Below, piece by piece: positions 1-6,366 of a stretch of DNA of 22,258 bases. The notes beneath the pieces were generated by a model. It was not told the origin of the DNA and did not search any database. It worked only from the letters and a program-made list of their open reading frames with translations. A program made the translations under genes and the position numbers. The stretch is from a virus. Every line of letters starts with the position of its first letter. Positions within the stretch are counted from its first letter, which is position 1. Where the stretch lies: positions 1 through 22,258 of IMG/VR virus record IMGVR_UViG_3300031707_000202. One strand, written 5' to 3'.

Positions 1-63
1 GTGAAGAAGATCTACGAGGAATGGCAGCAGAATACCAAGCAGCCGGAGCAGCCGTCCGTCTAG
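1..63 (+). CDS. C-terminal end of an upstream gene (partial)
   Basis: Frame 1 is open from the first base to a TAG at 61-63 and would encode about 20 hydrophilic residues rich in Lys, Glu and Gln, ending in a Pro-rich tail. The window cuts the gene, so neither start nor product can be given. The first codon is GTG, but without upstream sequence it cannot be called a start. The hairpin that follows supports a real gene end here. No function is assigned. Confidence 0.45.
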   Translation: MKKIYEEWQQNTKQPEQPSV

Positions 64-78
64 GGCCGTCCTCCTAGT

Positions 79-101
79 CCCCCGGTCTGGCCCACCGGGG
101 G
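79..101 (+). terminator. GC-rich hairpin, possible terminator
   Basis: A perfect 8-bp inverted repeat (CCCCCGGT / ACCGGGGG) encloses a 7-nt loop and starts 15 nt after the upstream stop codon. It is followed by CGTTGTTAC, only a weak T-tract. It is therefore a terminator or mRNA-end structure rather than a textbook intrinsic terminator. Its place between a stop codon and the first replication gene fits a transcription boundary. Confidence 0.5.
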
Positions 102-134
102 CGTTGTTACCGATAGCAGGAAGAGGGGGGATGG

Positions 135-857
135 ATGAGAGCAAGAACCATCAAGCCAGGTTACTTCTCAAATGAGCATTTGGCAGAGATTGACCCACTT
201 GGACGCATACTATTTGCAGGCTTGTGGTGTGTTGCAGACCGTGATGGACGTCTTGAAGACAGGTCAACGCGCATCAAGGCACAAGTGTTGCCATATGACC
301 TATGTGATGTTGACAAACTGTTGAATGACTTGTTTCGCAATGGGTTTATTATCAGGTATGAAGCAAATGGCGAAAAATATATACAGATCAATAAGTTCAC
401 AGAGCATCAACACCCACATCAAAGGGAATTGCCCAGTATTTTCCCTGCCTACAACGAGTCTGAGCACAACCTAGGCAATGCTCAGGCACGACCTAGGCGA
501 TGTCGAGCCCGGCCTATTATCTTTAATCCCATTCCTAGTAATCCCATTCCTAGTAATCCCTCTCCGGTGACAGGGTCATCTTTCGATGACCGGAACGGTT
601 TTGATTTGTTCTGGAGAACCTACCCCAAGAAGGTACAGAAACAAGCAGCCATCCGGGCATGGAAGAAGCTCGGTCCCAACGACCTCCTTCAGGGGATGAT
701 CTTCCGGGATGTTCAGGATAAGGCGCAGTCCGACCAGTGGCTGAAGGAAGATCGGCAATTCTGCCCACACCCTGCTAGTTACCTCAACGGTCGTCGGTGG
801 GAAGATGAAGTCGTCAAGGAACCGCCACGAGACCCCTTCGGATTCGCCAAGGAGTGA
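135..857 (+). CDS. Phage replisome organiser (lambda O-like replication initiator)
   Basis: A 240-residue protein with the layout of phage replication initiators. The N-terminal part (about residues 1-95) has the conserved opening MRARTIKPGYFSNE and a winged-helix-like region ending in YIQINKFTEHQHPH, as in DnaD/replisome-organiser N-termini. A Pro-Ser linker (about 130-142) has a duplicated PIPSN unit. The C-terminal part has an FDLFWRTYPKK motif and FCPHPASYLNGRRWEDE, typical of proteins that recruit helicase or loader. It should bind the origin and nucleate the replisome. The next gene looks like its helicase-loader partner. An AGGGGGG SD lies just upstream; an out-of-frame ATG at 131 is ignored. 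The first ~400 bases are visibly AT-richer than the rest. Linker DNA repeats resemble iterons (listed separately). Confidence 0.8.
   Translation: MRARTIKPGYFSNEHLAEIDPLGRILFAGLWCVADRDGRLEDRSTRIKAQVLPYDLCDVDKLLNDLFRNGFIIRYEANGEKYIQINKFTEHQHPHQRELPSIFPAYNESEHNLGNAQARPRRCRARPIIFNPIPSNPIPSNPSPVTGSSFDDRNGFDLFWRTYPKKVQKQAAIRAWKKLGPNDLLQGMIFRDVQDKAQSDQWLKEDRQFCPHPASYLNGRRWEDEVVKEPPRDPFGFAKE
464..560 (+). repeat. Iteron-like direct repeats inside the replisome-organiser gene, candidate origin
   Basis: Two repeat types sit together. A 17-bp unit GCACRACCTAGGCRATG occurs at 464-480 and 486-502, 22 bp apart with two mismatches. A perfect 15-bp unit AATCCCATTCCTAGT occurs at 525-539 and 540-554, followed by a partial third copy AATCCC at 555-560. 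In lambdoid phages the origin iterons lie inside the initiator gene, so this is a reasonable origin candidate. The alternative is that the 15-bp units only reflect the repeated Pro-Ser linker they encode. Confidence 0.45.
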
Positions 858-861
858 CCCC

Positions 862-1482
862 ATGCAAGAAGCAACCTTCCGAGCAGCCCTAAACGACCTG
901 TACGGGTACTTCGGCAGGAAGGCACTATCTGAGGGCCAGGAGCGAATCTACTGGCAAGCACTCCGCAGGTACTCGGATGCTACCTGGACGGAGACGATTA
1001 CACGCCTGATGAGATCTTCACGACCACTCCAGGGTAATTTCCCGAGTCCGCAGGACTTAATCAACTCCTGCCAGACCTACCAGGACAGCGAGCCCTCGCA
1101 GACACCCGAGAAGATCCCGGAGCATTTCTGCGCCAGTTGCGGGGGCCGGGGCTATCTGGAGAGTTACGATGGGGACGATCCGATGAGGGATGTTTCCATC
1201 GTTCGCTGCGGGAACTGCGAGAACTGGAAGAGGAGGTTCACGAAGAGCCTTCCGATCCGTACACGAGGACAGCTCGAGGACCGCGGGCGCATCGTGACCT
1301 TCGGCCCATACACCCGAGAGGACTGGGACGAGGCAGTTAAGCTCGACAAGGCGGTACTCATCGCAGCAGTGGGAGGGATCACACGACAGACAGATCCACG
1401 GGAGATACTGGCCGGTCTGCGAGAGCAGCGGAGAAAAGATCCGGTAGAGGCGCCTGTGCAGGATGACGGGATTCCCTTCTGA
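862..1482 (+). CDS. Zinc-ribbon replication protein, candidate helicase loader
   Basis: A 206-residue protein. ATG 862 is chosen because AAGGAG at 849-854 sits 7 nt upstream; an earlier in-frame ATG at 805 would overlap the previous gene by 53 bases. Residues 1-75 form a helical domain (Y30, W31, then a FPSPQDL turn) resembling the N-terminal region of phage helicase loaders of the P/G39P type. A zinc ribbon follows, with Cys90, Cys93, Cys116 and Cys119. The C-terminus is charged and ends in DDGIPF, similar to acidic tips of replication-fork proteins. Position directly after the replisome organiser supports a helicase-loading or primosome role. No ATPase Walker motif is seen, so it is not a DnaC-type loader. 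The family link is inferred from architecture. Confidence 0.55.
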   Translation: MQEATFRAALNDLYGYFGRKALSEGQERIYWQALRRYSDATWTETITRLMRSSRPLQGNFPSPQDLINSCQTYQDSEPSQTPEKIPEHFCASCGGRGYLESYDGDDPMRDVSIVRCGNCENWKRRFTKSLPIRTRGQLEDRGRIVTFGPYTREDWDEAVKLDKAVLIAAVGGITRQTDPREILAGLREQRRKDPVEAPVQDDGIPF

Positions 1483-1491
1483 GGAGGAGTG

Positions 1492-3666
1492 ATGGAATAT
1501 CAAGAGTTTTTGGAATCAAAACGACACAAGAATCAAGATGCCGGATTCAATGTACCAGAACATTCCATCTCACCTAAACTCTATGACTTCCAAAAAGCGA
1601 TCGTGCGGTGGGCGCTCCGAAAGGGACGAGCTGCTATCTTCGCGGATTGCGGACTCGGGAAGACGCCGATGCAATTAGAATGGGCGAGACTCATTGGTGG
1701 GACTGCTCTTATTGTGGCGCCTCTCTGTGTGGCTGAACAGACCATCCGGGAAGGTAATAAATTCGACATCCCGGTGTCTTTTGTCAGATCCAAGGCAGAA
1801 ATACGGCCGGGAATAAACATCACCAATTACGAGATGGTGGAACACTTCGATGGGACCGTTGACTCAATTGTGCTGGACGAATCCAGCATCCTAAAGAGTC
1901 TCGCTGGAAAGACGAGGAGGAAACTCATAGATATTTTTGGCGATACGCCATTTCGTCTCTGCTGTACGGCTACCCCATGCCCAAACGATATCGCCGAACT
2001 CGGGAATCATGCAGAGTTTCTTGGGATCTGTACCCACGCAGAGATGCTTGCGACATTCTTCGTCCATGATGGGAACGAGTGGCGCATGAAGGGCCATGCC
2101 GAGGATGCCTTCTACCGGTGGCTCGCATCTTGGGCTATGTGCATCAATCGGCCCGAGGATATCGGATTCGATGGGTCCGCCTTCGTCCTACCGGAACTTC
2201 GCATCCATCACGTGAGCGTTCCGTGCAAAATCGAACGTGAGGATGAACTCTTCTTCGGCGGACTCCATGGCGTTCAGGATCGTTCAGCAGTTCGGAAGGC
2301 AACGGTTGACGCAAGAATCAATGAGGTTGCCAGGATCGTTTCAGGCTGTAATGGCAATCAGTGTATCGCATGGTGCGGTCTCAATACCGAGGCCGACAAA
2401 CTCAACTCGATGCTCACGAATAGTAGAAACGTCCAGGGATCTGATACAAGCGAGAAAAAGAAAGAGGCGATTCTTTCTTTCCTGGATGATGGATATAAAA
2501 CCCTTGTCACGAAGCCGCGTATAGCCGGGTTCGGAATGAATTTCCAGAATGCCAGCAAGATGGTTTTTGTTGGACTCGGAGATTCTTACGAACAATATTA
2601 CCAGTGCATCAGAAGGTCATGGAGATTCGGCCAGACGAAGGATGTCGATGCCTATGTGGTCCTCTCGGATGCCGAGGAAGGAATCTTTCGCAATGTTCTT
2701 CGAAAAGAGGCGGAGGCAAAGAAGATGAGCAGAGAACTTGTTTCTCGTATGGAGGAATATGAGAAGGAAGAGATTGGGAAAGGACGGATCGAAAACGTCA
2801 TGCCGTCGATACGCAGGGCAGGAGACGGTTGGGAGATGTGGCGTGGTGACTGTGTGGAAGTGACGGAGAAGATGGAAGAGAATTCCATTGACTTCTCGGT
2901 TTATTCTCCTCCTTTCATTTCGCTCTACACATATACGGCATCGGCTCTGGACATCGGGAATAGCAAAACAAACGAAGAGTTTTTTGATCACTATGCCTTT
3001 TTGATTCGCAACCTATTGAAGGTGACGAAGCCGGGCCGGAACACAGCGGTTCATGTTTCCCAGGTTCCCGCTATGCTTGTGCGGGATGGGTATATCGGAC
3101 TCAAGGATTTTCGAGGCATGGTGGTTAGGGGATACGAGAAGGCTGGATGGATCTATCACGGAGAGATTGTGATTCAGAAGAATCCGCAGAGCCAGGCAGT
3201 AAGAACCAAGAGCAAGAGCCTCCTGTTTGTCCAGTTAAAGCGGGACTCCTCCTGGCTCCGTCCAGGACTTGCCGATTACGTCTGTGTTTTTCGAAAGCCT
3301 GGGGAGAACAAAATTCCGATTCATCCCAAAGACATCAGCAACGATGATTGGATCAAGTGGGCGCATCCGATCTGGACCGACATCCGGGAGACGCATACTC
3401 TTTCTGCGGCAGAAGCCAGAACAGAGAAGGATGAACGTCATGTCTGCCCGCTTCAGTTGGATGTGATCGACCGATGCGTCAGACTGTGGTCGAATCCAGG
3501 AGAACTTGTGCTTTCCCCATTCGCAGGGATTGGAAGTGAAGGATATCAGGCGATCCTGCGCGGGCGTAGGTTTGTCGGGATTGAACTGAAACCAGAATAC
3601 TTTGAGACGGCGTGTCTCAATCTTCAGAGGGCGGAGAACGAAATGAAGAAGGAGACTCTATTTTGA
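1492..3666 (+). CDS. SNF2-family helicase fused to a beta-class DNA methyltransferase
   Basis: A 724-residue fusion. ATG 1492 follows a GAGGAGG SD; a GTG at 1489 is the alternative. The N-terminal half is an SF2/SNF2-type motor: Q-motif-like YDFQ at 31-34, Walker A DCGLGKT at 52-58, Walker B LDESS at 128-132, motif III TATP at 159-162, and motif VI QCIRRSWRFGQ at 371-381. The C-terminal third is a DNA methyltransferase with catalytic motif IV SPPF at 472-475 and the AdoMet-binding SPFAGIG loop at 675-681, then the GIEL strand. The order IV before I marks the beta class. SPP[FY] is most often N4-cytosine but can be N6-adenine. The region between (about 490-660) would recognise the target. No nuclease motif was seen. 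Likely roles are modification of phage DNA against restriction, or remodelling coupled to methylation. Confidence 0.85.
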   Translation: MEYQEFLESKRHKNQDAGFNVPEHSISPKLYDFQKAIVRWALRKGRAAIFADCGLGKTPMQLEWARLIGGTALIVAPLCVAEQTIREGNKFDIPVSFVRSKAEIRPGINITNYEMVEHFDGTVDSIVLDESSILKSLAGKTRRKLIDIFGDTPFRLCCTATPCPNDIAELGNHAEFLGICTHAEMLATFFVHDGNEWRMKGHAEDAFYRWLASWAMCINRPEDIGFDGSAFVLPELRIHHVSVPCKIEREDELFFGGLHGVQDRSAVRKATVDARINEVARIVSGCNGNQCIAWCGLNTEADKLNSMLTNSRNVQGSDTSEKKKEAILSFLDDGYKTLVTKPRIAGFGMNFQNASKMVFVGLGDSYEQYYQCIRRSWRFGQTKDVDAYVVLSDAEEGIFRNVLRKEAEAKKMSRELVSRMEEYEKEEIGKGRIENVMPSIRRAGDGWEMWRGDCVEVTEKMEENSIDFSVYSPPFISLYTYTASALDIGNSKTNEEFFDHYAFLIRNLLKVTKPGRNTAVHVSQVPAMLVRDGYIGLKDFRGMVVRGYEKAGWIYHGEIVIQKNPQSQAVRTKSKSLLFVQLKRDSSWLRPGLADYVCVFRKPGENKIPIHPKDISNDDWIKWAHPIWTDIRETHTLSAAEARTEKDERHVCPLQLDVIDRCVRLWSNPGELVLSPFAGIGSEGYQAILRGRRFVGIELKPEYFETACLNLQRAENEMKKETLF

Positions 3667-3998
3667 AACTCGCATTTATCTCCGGTCCTTATCGTGCAGA
3701 AACAAGGCATCAGGTTGTGCAGAACATCATGCGAGCCGAACAGATTGCGAAGAAATACTGGAAGCTCGGGTACGCCGTAATCTGCCCGCACAAAAATACG
3801 AGTCTGTTCGATGGGATTCTCCCCGATGAAGTATGGCTCGAAGGGGATCTTGAGATCCTTTCCAGGTGCGACGTGATCGTGATGATGGATACATGGCGGG
3901 AGTCGGTTGGGGCTACCGAAGAACTGAAGTTCGCAAGAGATTTGGGAATGGAAATCATATTCGATGAGGAAGAAGGGAGAAACCATGACCTCATATGA
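3663..3998 (+). CDS. DUF4406-like protein (nucleoside deoxyribosyltransferase fold)
   Basis: A 111-residue protein. The chosen start is TTG 3663, which overlaps the previous stop by four bases (TTGA) and has AAGGAG at 3649-3654. The peptide then begins directly at the first beta strand, LKLAFISGPYRA. An ISGPYR N-terminal loop, a central VICPHKNTSLFDG segment, an LEILSRCDVIVMM strand and an ESVGATEEL helix match the DUF4406 / nucleoside 2-deoxyribosyltransferase-like fold, which binds nucleotides or nucleosides. In the transferases the Glu in a helix like SVGATEE lies near the sugar, but catalysis here is unproven. It could act in nucleotide metabolism or sense a nucleotide derivative. It is translationally coupled to the helicase-methyltransferase. 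Confidence 0.65.
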   Translation: MKLAFISGPYRAETRHQVVQNIMRAEQIAKKYWKLGYAVICPHKNTSLFDGILPDEVWLEGDLEILSRCDVIVMMDTWRESVGATEELKFARDLGMEIIFDEEEGRNHDLI

Positions 3999-4272
3999 CG
4001 ACAAGCGCGAGGCCATTTCCAAAATCCTCGACGCCGCTCGGGAGATGATCGAGCAGCACCTGGATGAACGAAGCCCCGATGTGGCGCAGGCCATGGGGCT
4101 CTCGGAAGATGGGACTGTGGCTCTCGGAATCACGGTCAAGATCGAGAATGCCGGCGCCGGCCAGTTCACCCTCGACGTCGGCTTCCGGCTAGTGAAGGAG
4201 CGGATCCGGGACAGTAAGACGCGGATTGTCAGCACGCAACCGCTGCTTATCCAAGAGGAGACCAGGTCATGA
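3985..4272 (+). CDS. Hypothetical protein, paralogue of the C-terminal domain at 6885-7148
   Basis: A 95-residue protein starting at ATG 3985 after GGGAGA; it overlaps the DUF4406-like gene by 14 bases. The N-terminal half is helical and acidic (ILDAAREMIEQHLDERSPDV). The second half alternates hydrophobic residues as a small beta sheet would (GTVALGITVKIENAG, then FTLDVGFRLVKERI). From residue 11 onward it is very similar, also at DNA level, to the C-terminal part of the gene ending at 7148. I recognise no family. It lacks the zinc ribbon that precedes the domain in the second copy. Its stop overlaps the next start as ATGA, so the two are probably co-translated. The next gene is itself duplicated, which suggests they function or move as a pair. 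Confidence 0.75.
   Translation: MTSYDDKREAISKILDAAREMIEQHLDERSPDVAQAMGLSEDGTVALGITVKIENAGAGQFTLDVGFRLVKERIRDSKTRIVSTQPLLIQEETRS
4015..4272 (+). repeat. Duplicated segment, copy 1 (partner 6885-7148)
   Basis: The DNA here is closely similar to 6885-7148, with long identical stretches near GGCCATGGGGCTCTCGGAAG and the only obvious indel being 6 bases near the 3' end. Many differences are at third codon positions, which indicates that the protein has stayed under selection. Confidence 0.85.
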
Positions 4273-4664
4273 AGAAGGACGATGCCGTCCTTTGTCGCAA
4301 ATGCCAGACCTGGATCGGGACTGCACGCTATTCCGGCAGGGATCTCTGCTCAGACTGCGGAAAGGCTCGGAACAGGGCATACGATGCGTTACGGAAAGCC
4401 CGTGGATACTACAGGGATCGTGCAAAGGAACTCAGCAATCGTAGGTTCCCAGGCGATATCCGCAGGAAGGTAAGCCGTAAGCATCAGCCTCTAACCGAGG
4501 AGGAGATCCAGGAGGGAGCGAAGATCGGGAGAGGGTTGTCGATCCTAGATCTCCCCGTCTGGGACATGGTTGACCTTGCGACGTTCGGGCCAGAGGCGTG
4601 GAAGATGCCAACGGAAAGAGATGAGGAGGATAGCGATGAAGGTGCTACAACGGGTTATCTGTAA
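4269..4664 (+). CDS. Zinc-ribbon hypothetical protein, paralogue of the gene at 7838
   Basis: A 131-residue protein starting at ATG 4269 in an ATGA overlap with the upstream stop, preceded by GAGGAG. An N-terminal zinc ribbon uses Cys9, Cys12, Cys27 and Cys30. A strongly basic region with many Arg and Lys follows (about 31-75), then [17 protein letters not shown] and a [15 protein letters not shown] motif. The layout, including W15-I16-G17-T18 after the first Cys pair, is repeated in the protein at 7838-8221. Zinc ribbon plus basic stretch suggests nucleic-acid binding, possibly HNH-like remnants or regulation, but no catalytic motif was found. Function unknown. Confidence 0.75.
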   Translation: MKKDDAVLCRKCQTWIGTARYSGRDLCSDCGKARNRAYDALRKARGYYRDRAKELSNRRFPGDIRRKVSRKHQPLTEEEIQEGAKIGRGLSILDLPVWDMVDLATFGPEAWKMPTERDEEDSDEGATTGYL

Positions 4665-5271
4665 AGCACTTGACGAAAACAGGATGGCCTACAAGGTTAT
4701 GGACCACAATTATCTGAGTAGTAACGGGGGCTCGTTCGACTGGCGGCCCTATCTACCATCCGAGACCAGTCCTGGAAAGTGGCTACCGGAGATAGACGAC
4801 ACGGAACTGTGCTCCAGTGGGTATCACGTCACCAAGGATCCGGCAATCTGGATCGGGAATATCGTCTATCTCTGTGAGACCAGGGAACCCGTGTGCCTGA
4901 CCGACAAAACCGTCCATGCAACTCTCAGGTTGCTCGTTCGCACGCGGCCCGAGGACTGCATTGATCCGCGAGTCTATGTGCGGGTGATGTACCCGTTTCT
5001 CACCAGGGCCAATCTCACCGGGGCCAATCTCTCCGGGGCCGATCTCTCCGGTGCCGATCTCTCCGGTGCCGATCTCTCCGGGGCCAATCTCATCGGTGCC
5101 GATCTCTCCGGGGCCAATCTCTCCGGGGCCTATCTCATCGGTGCCGATCTCTCCGGGGTCTATCTCATCGGTGCCGATCTCTCCGGGGCCTATCTCTCCG
5201 GGGCCAACCGGACTCAGGACGATATACCAGGATGGAAAATCAACAAAGATGGAAGATTGGAAAAGGCATAG
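4636..5271 (+). CDS. Pentapeptide-repeat protein
   Basis: A 211-residue protein. ATG 4636 is preferred because GAGGA lies just upstream; it overlaps the previous gene by 29 bases. An N-terminal domain (about 1-105) contains [17 protein letters not shown], resembling the CxxGFHxxxxP signature of small phage domains often found before pentapeptide repeats (DUF7666-like; tentative). Residues 125-189 are 13 uninterrupted pentapeptides of the form A(N/D/Y)L(S/I/T)G, with one V replacing A, predicting about three coils of a right-handed beta helix. A short tail follows. Some pentapeptide proteins (Qnr, MfpA) mimic DNA and bind gyrase, but that is not shown here and the helix is short. The 15-bp DNA repeats are prone to expansion and contraction. 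Confidence 0.85.
   Translation: MKVLQRVICKALDENRMAYKVMDHNYLSSNGGSFDWRPYLPSETSPGKWLPEIDDTELCSSGYHVTKDPAIWIGNIVYLCETREPVCLTDKTVHATLRLLVRTRPEDCIDPRVYVRVMYPFLTRANLTGANLSGADLSGADLSGADLSGANLIGADLSGANLSGAYLIGADLSGVYLIGADLSGAYLSGANRTQDDIPGWKINKDGRLEKA
5008..5202 (+). repeat. 13 tandem 15-bp units encoding pentapeptide repeats
   Basis: Thirteen consecutive 15-bp units of the form GCC-RAT/TAT-CTC-TCC/ATC-GGG/GGT occur without interruption; one unit begins GTC. Neighbouring units are almost identical, which indicates recent expansion by slippage or unequal recombination. Confidence 0.95.
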
Positions 5272-5286
5272 TTGAGGAGGATAACG

Positions 5287-5565
5287 ATGCTACTTTGTGA
5301 CCACGCCGCCGAGTGCGGCCAAAGGTGCAAACACGCTACGGCTCACGAGAGCTACGGGAAGCAGTGTGAAGGAGAGTGGAAGTGCGTGCATGTCAAGGTT
5401 GATGAGAGGACGGTGTGCAAGCCGCTCGAGGCGGAGCTGAAGGCGGAGTGTAATCATCCATGCCACGTGATTAACCGTTCTGGACTCCACTATGCGGAGG
5501 TCACCGGGCAGTGGGAATACTGTTCAAGGTGTGGCCTCCCGCTGGACGAGAAGGAGGAGAAGTGA
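5287..5565 (+). CDS. Cys-rich hypothetical protein
   Basis: A 92-residue protein starting at ATG 5287, six bases after GAGGAGG (5274-5280). It contains ten cysteines: 4, 10, 14, 27, 33, 44, 55, 59, 79 and 82. Several His residues lie close by, and the C-terminal CSRCGLPLDE resembles a zinc knuckle. It probably binds one or two zinc ions. No signal peptide or membrane segment is present, so disulfide use is unlikely. It overlaps the next gene by one base (TGATG). I recognise no family; it is one of several small Cys-rich proteins in this accessory block. Confidence 0.7.
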   Translation: MLLCDHAAECGQRCKHATAHESYGKQCEGEWKCVHVKVDERTVCKPLEAELKAECNHPCHVINRSGLHYAEVTGQWEYCSRCGLPLDEKEEK

Positions 5566-5831
5566 TGAGCGAGACAGATCTGGCGGAACTTTCGATGGCG
5601 TTTGGTGCGCTGCAAGTCGATGCCCGGTTACAGTACGGACTGAGCCAACTCATCCGTCAGATGGATGAGCGGTATGCGAAGAGGGAGGAATTTGAGGAAC
5701 ACAGTAAATGGCTGCTCAGTCAACAAGCAGCAGCATGGGAAAGAATGATGGACCATAGTCATGGAGCAAGAGGAGAGCTTGTATTTCCACCGAAGGATTC
5801 TGCTGGTGTGGATTCTGTAGAAGAAAATTGA
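5565..5831 (+). CDS. Small hypothetical protein, helical
   Basis: An 88-residue protein. ATG 5565 overlaps the upstream stop by one base and follows AAGGAGGAGA. Residues about 5-60 are predicted helical and charged, with LSQLIRQMDERYAKREEFEEH suggesting a short coiled coil, followed by a disordered Pro/Gly-containing tail. No Cys, membrane segment or known motif is seen. The tight spacing supports a genuine gene co-translated with its neighbours. Function unknown. Confidence 0.6.
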   Translation: MSETDLAELSMAFGALQVDARLQYGLSQLIRQMDERYAKREEFEEHSKWLLSQQAAAWERMMDHSHGARGELVFPPKDSAGVDSVEEN

Positions 5832-5865
5832 TGGTTTATCCTTATCCAAGGAAGGAGGAGAAGAC

Positions 5866-6366
5866 ATGAGGGACATAATTGCTGAGATAAAAAGTAAATG
5901 TGAACAATATTGGAATGAGAGGAACATATGTGATGAGGAAATTCATGCAATTTTGGAATTCATTCATGTTAGGTGTTCTGCCCTAGATCAGGAGAGAGAT
6001 AACTCTAAGAAGGAGGCCGAGCACGAGGAAGTCTTTGAGGCTCTTTGCGAAGAAATCGCAGAGCTGCATACAGAGATCGATGATCTGAATAAGGATAGGG
6101 CCTCCCGGTGTGCCTGCCGATTCGACCTTGACTCGATTCCTGCGGCAAAGGTGGAGGCCTCAAGATTCATGCACGGGGATTGTTACTCTATCTGCGCTTA
6201 CCACCAGCATAGGGAGGCATGGCACGCCAAGGAGATAGCCTCCCTCGGAAATGAAGAATACTTCGACCTGGAGCATAAGTGCGAAGAGGCAGTGAGGCGA
6301 ATCTCTAAGCAACTGGAGGAGGTGAAAGAATGGGAGGAATGGTATGCAAACGGAGGGAAGACATGA
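5866..6366 (+). CDS. Hypothetical coiled-coil protein with Cys/His residues
   Basis: A 166-residue protein starting at ATG 5866 after AAGGAGGAG. It is strongly acidic and helical. Coiled-coil segments lie at about 40-80 (ALCEEIAELHTEIDDLNKDR) and near the C-terminus (CEEAVRRISKQLEEVKEWEEW). Between them, CRFDL, HGDCYSICAYHQH may coordinate a metal. The first ~130 bases are AT-richer than the surroundings. The stop overlaps the next ATG (ATGA). It resembles the loosely conserved ead/Ea22-type early proteins of phages only in style; no family is claimed. Confidence 0.6.
   Translation: MRDIIAEIKSKCEQYWNERNICDEEIHAILEFIHVRCSALDQERDNSKKEAEHEEVFEALCEEIAELHTEIDDLNKDRASRCACRFDLDSIPAAKVEASRFMHGDCYSICAYHQHREAWHAKEIASLGNEEYFDLEHKCEEAVRRISKQLEEVKEWEEWYANGGKT

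Noticed and set aside
5008-5202. CRISPR-like array
   Set aside because: The repeats are contiguous 15-bp coding units without spacers, explained by pentapeptides.
5051-5275. Open frame rich in Pro, Ile and Ser over the pentapeptide repeats
   Set aside because: It is the shifted reading of the 15-bp tandem repeat; the frame with ALxxG repeats has the better start and a recognised fold.
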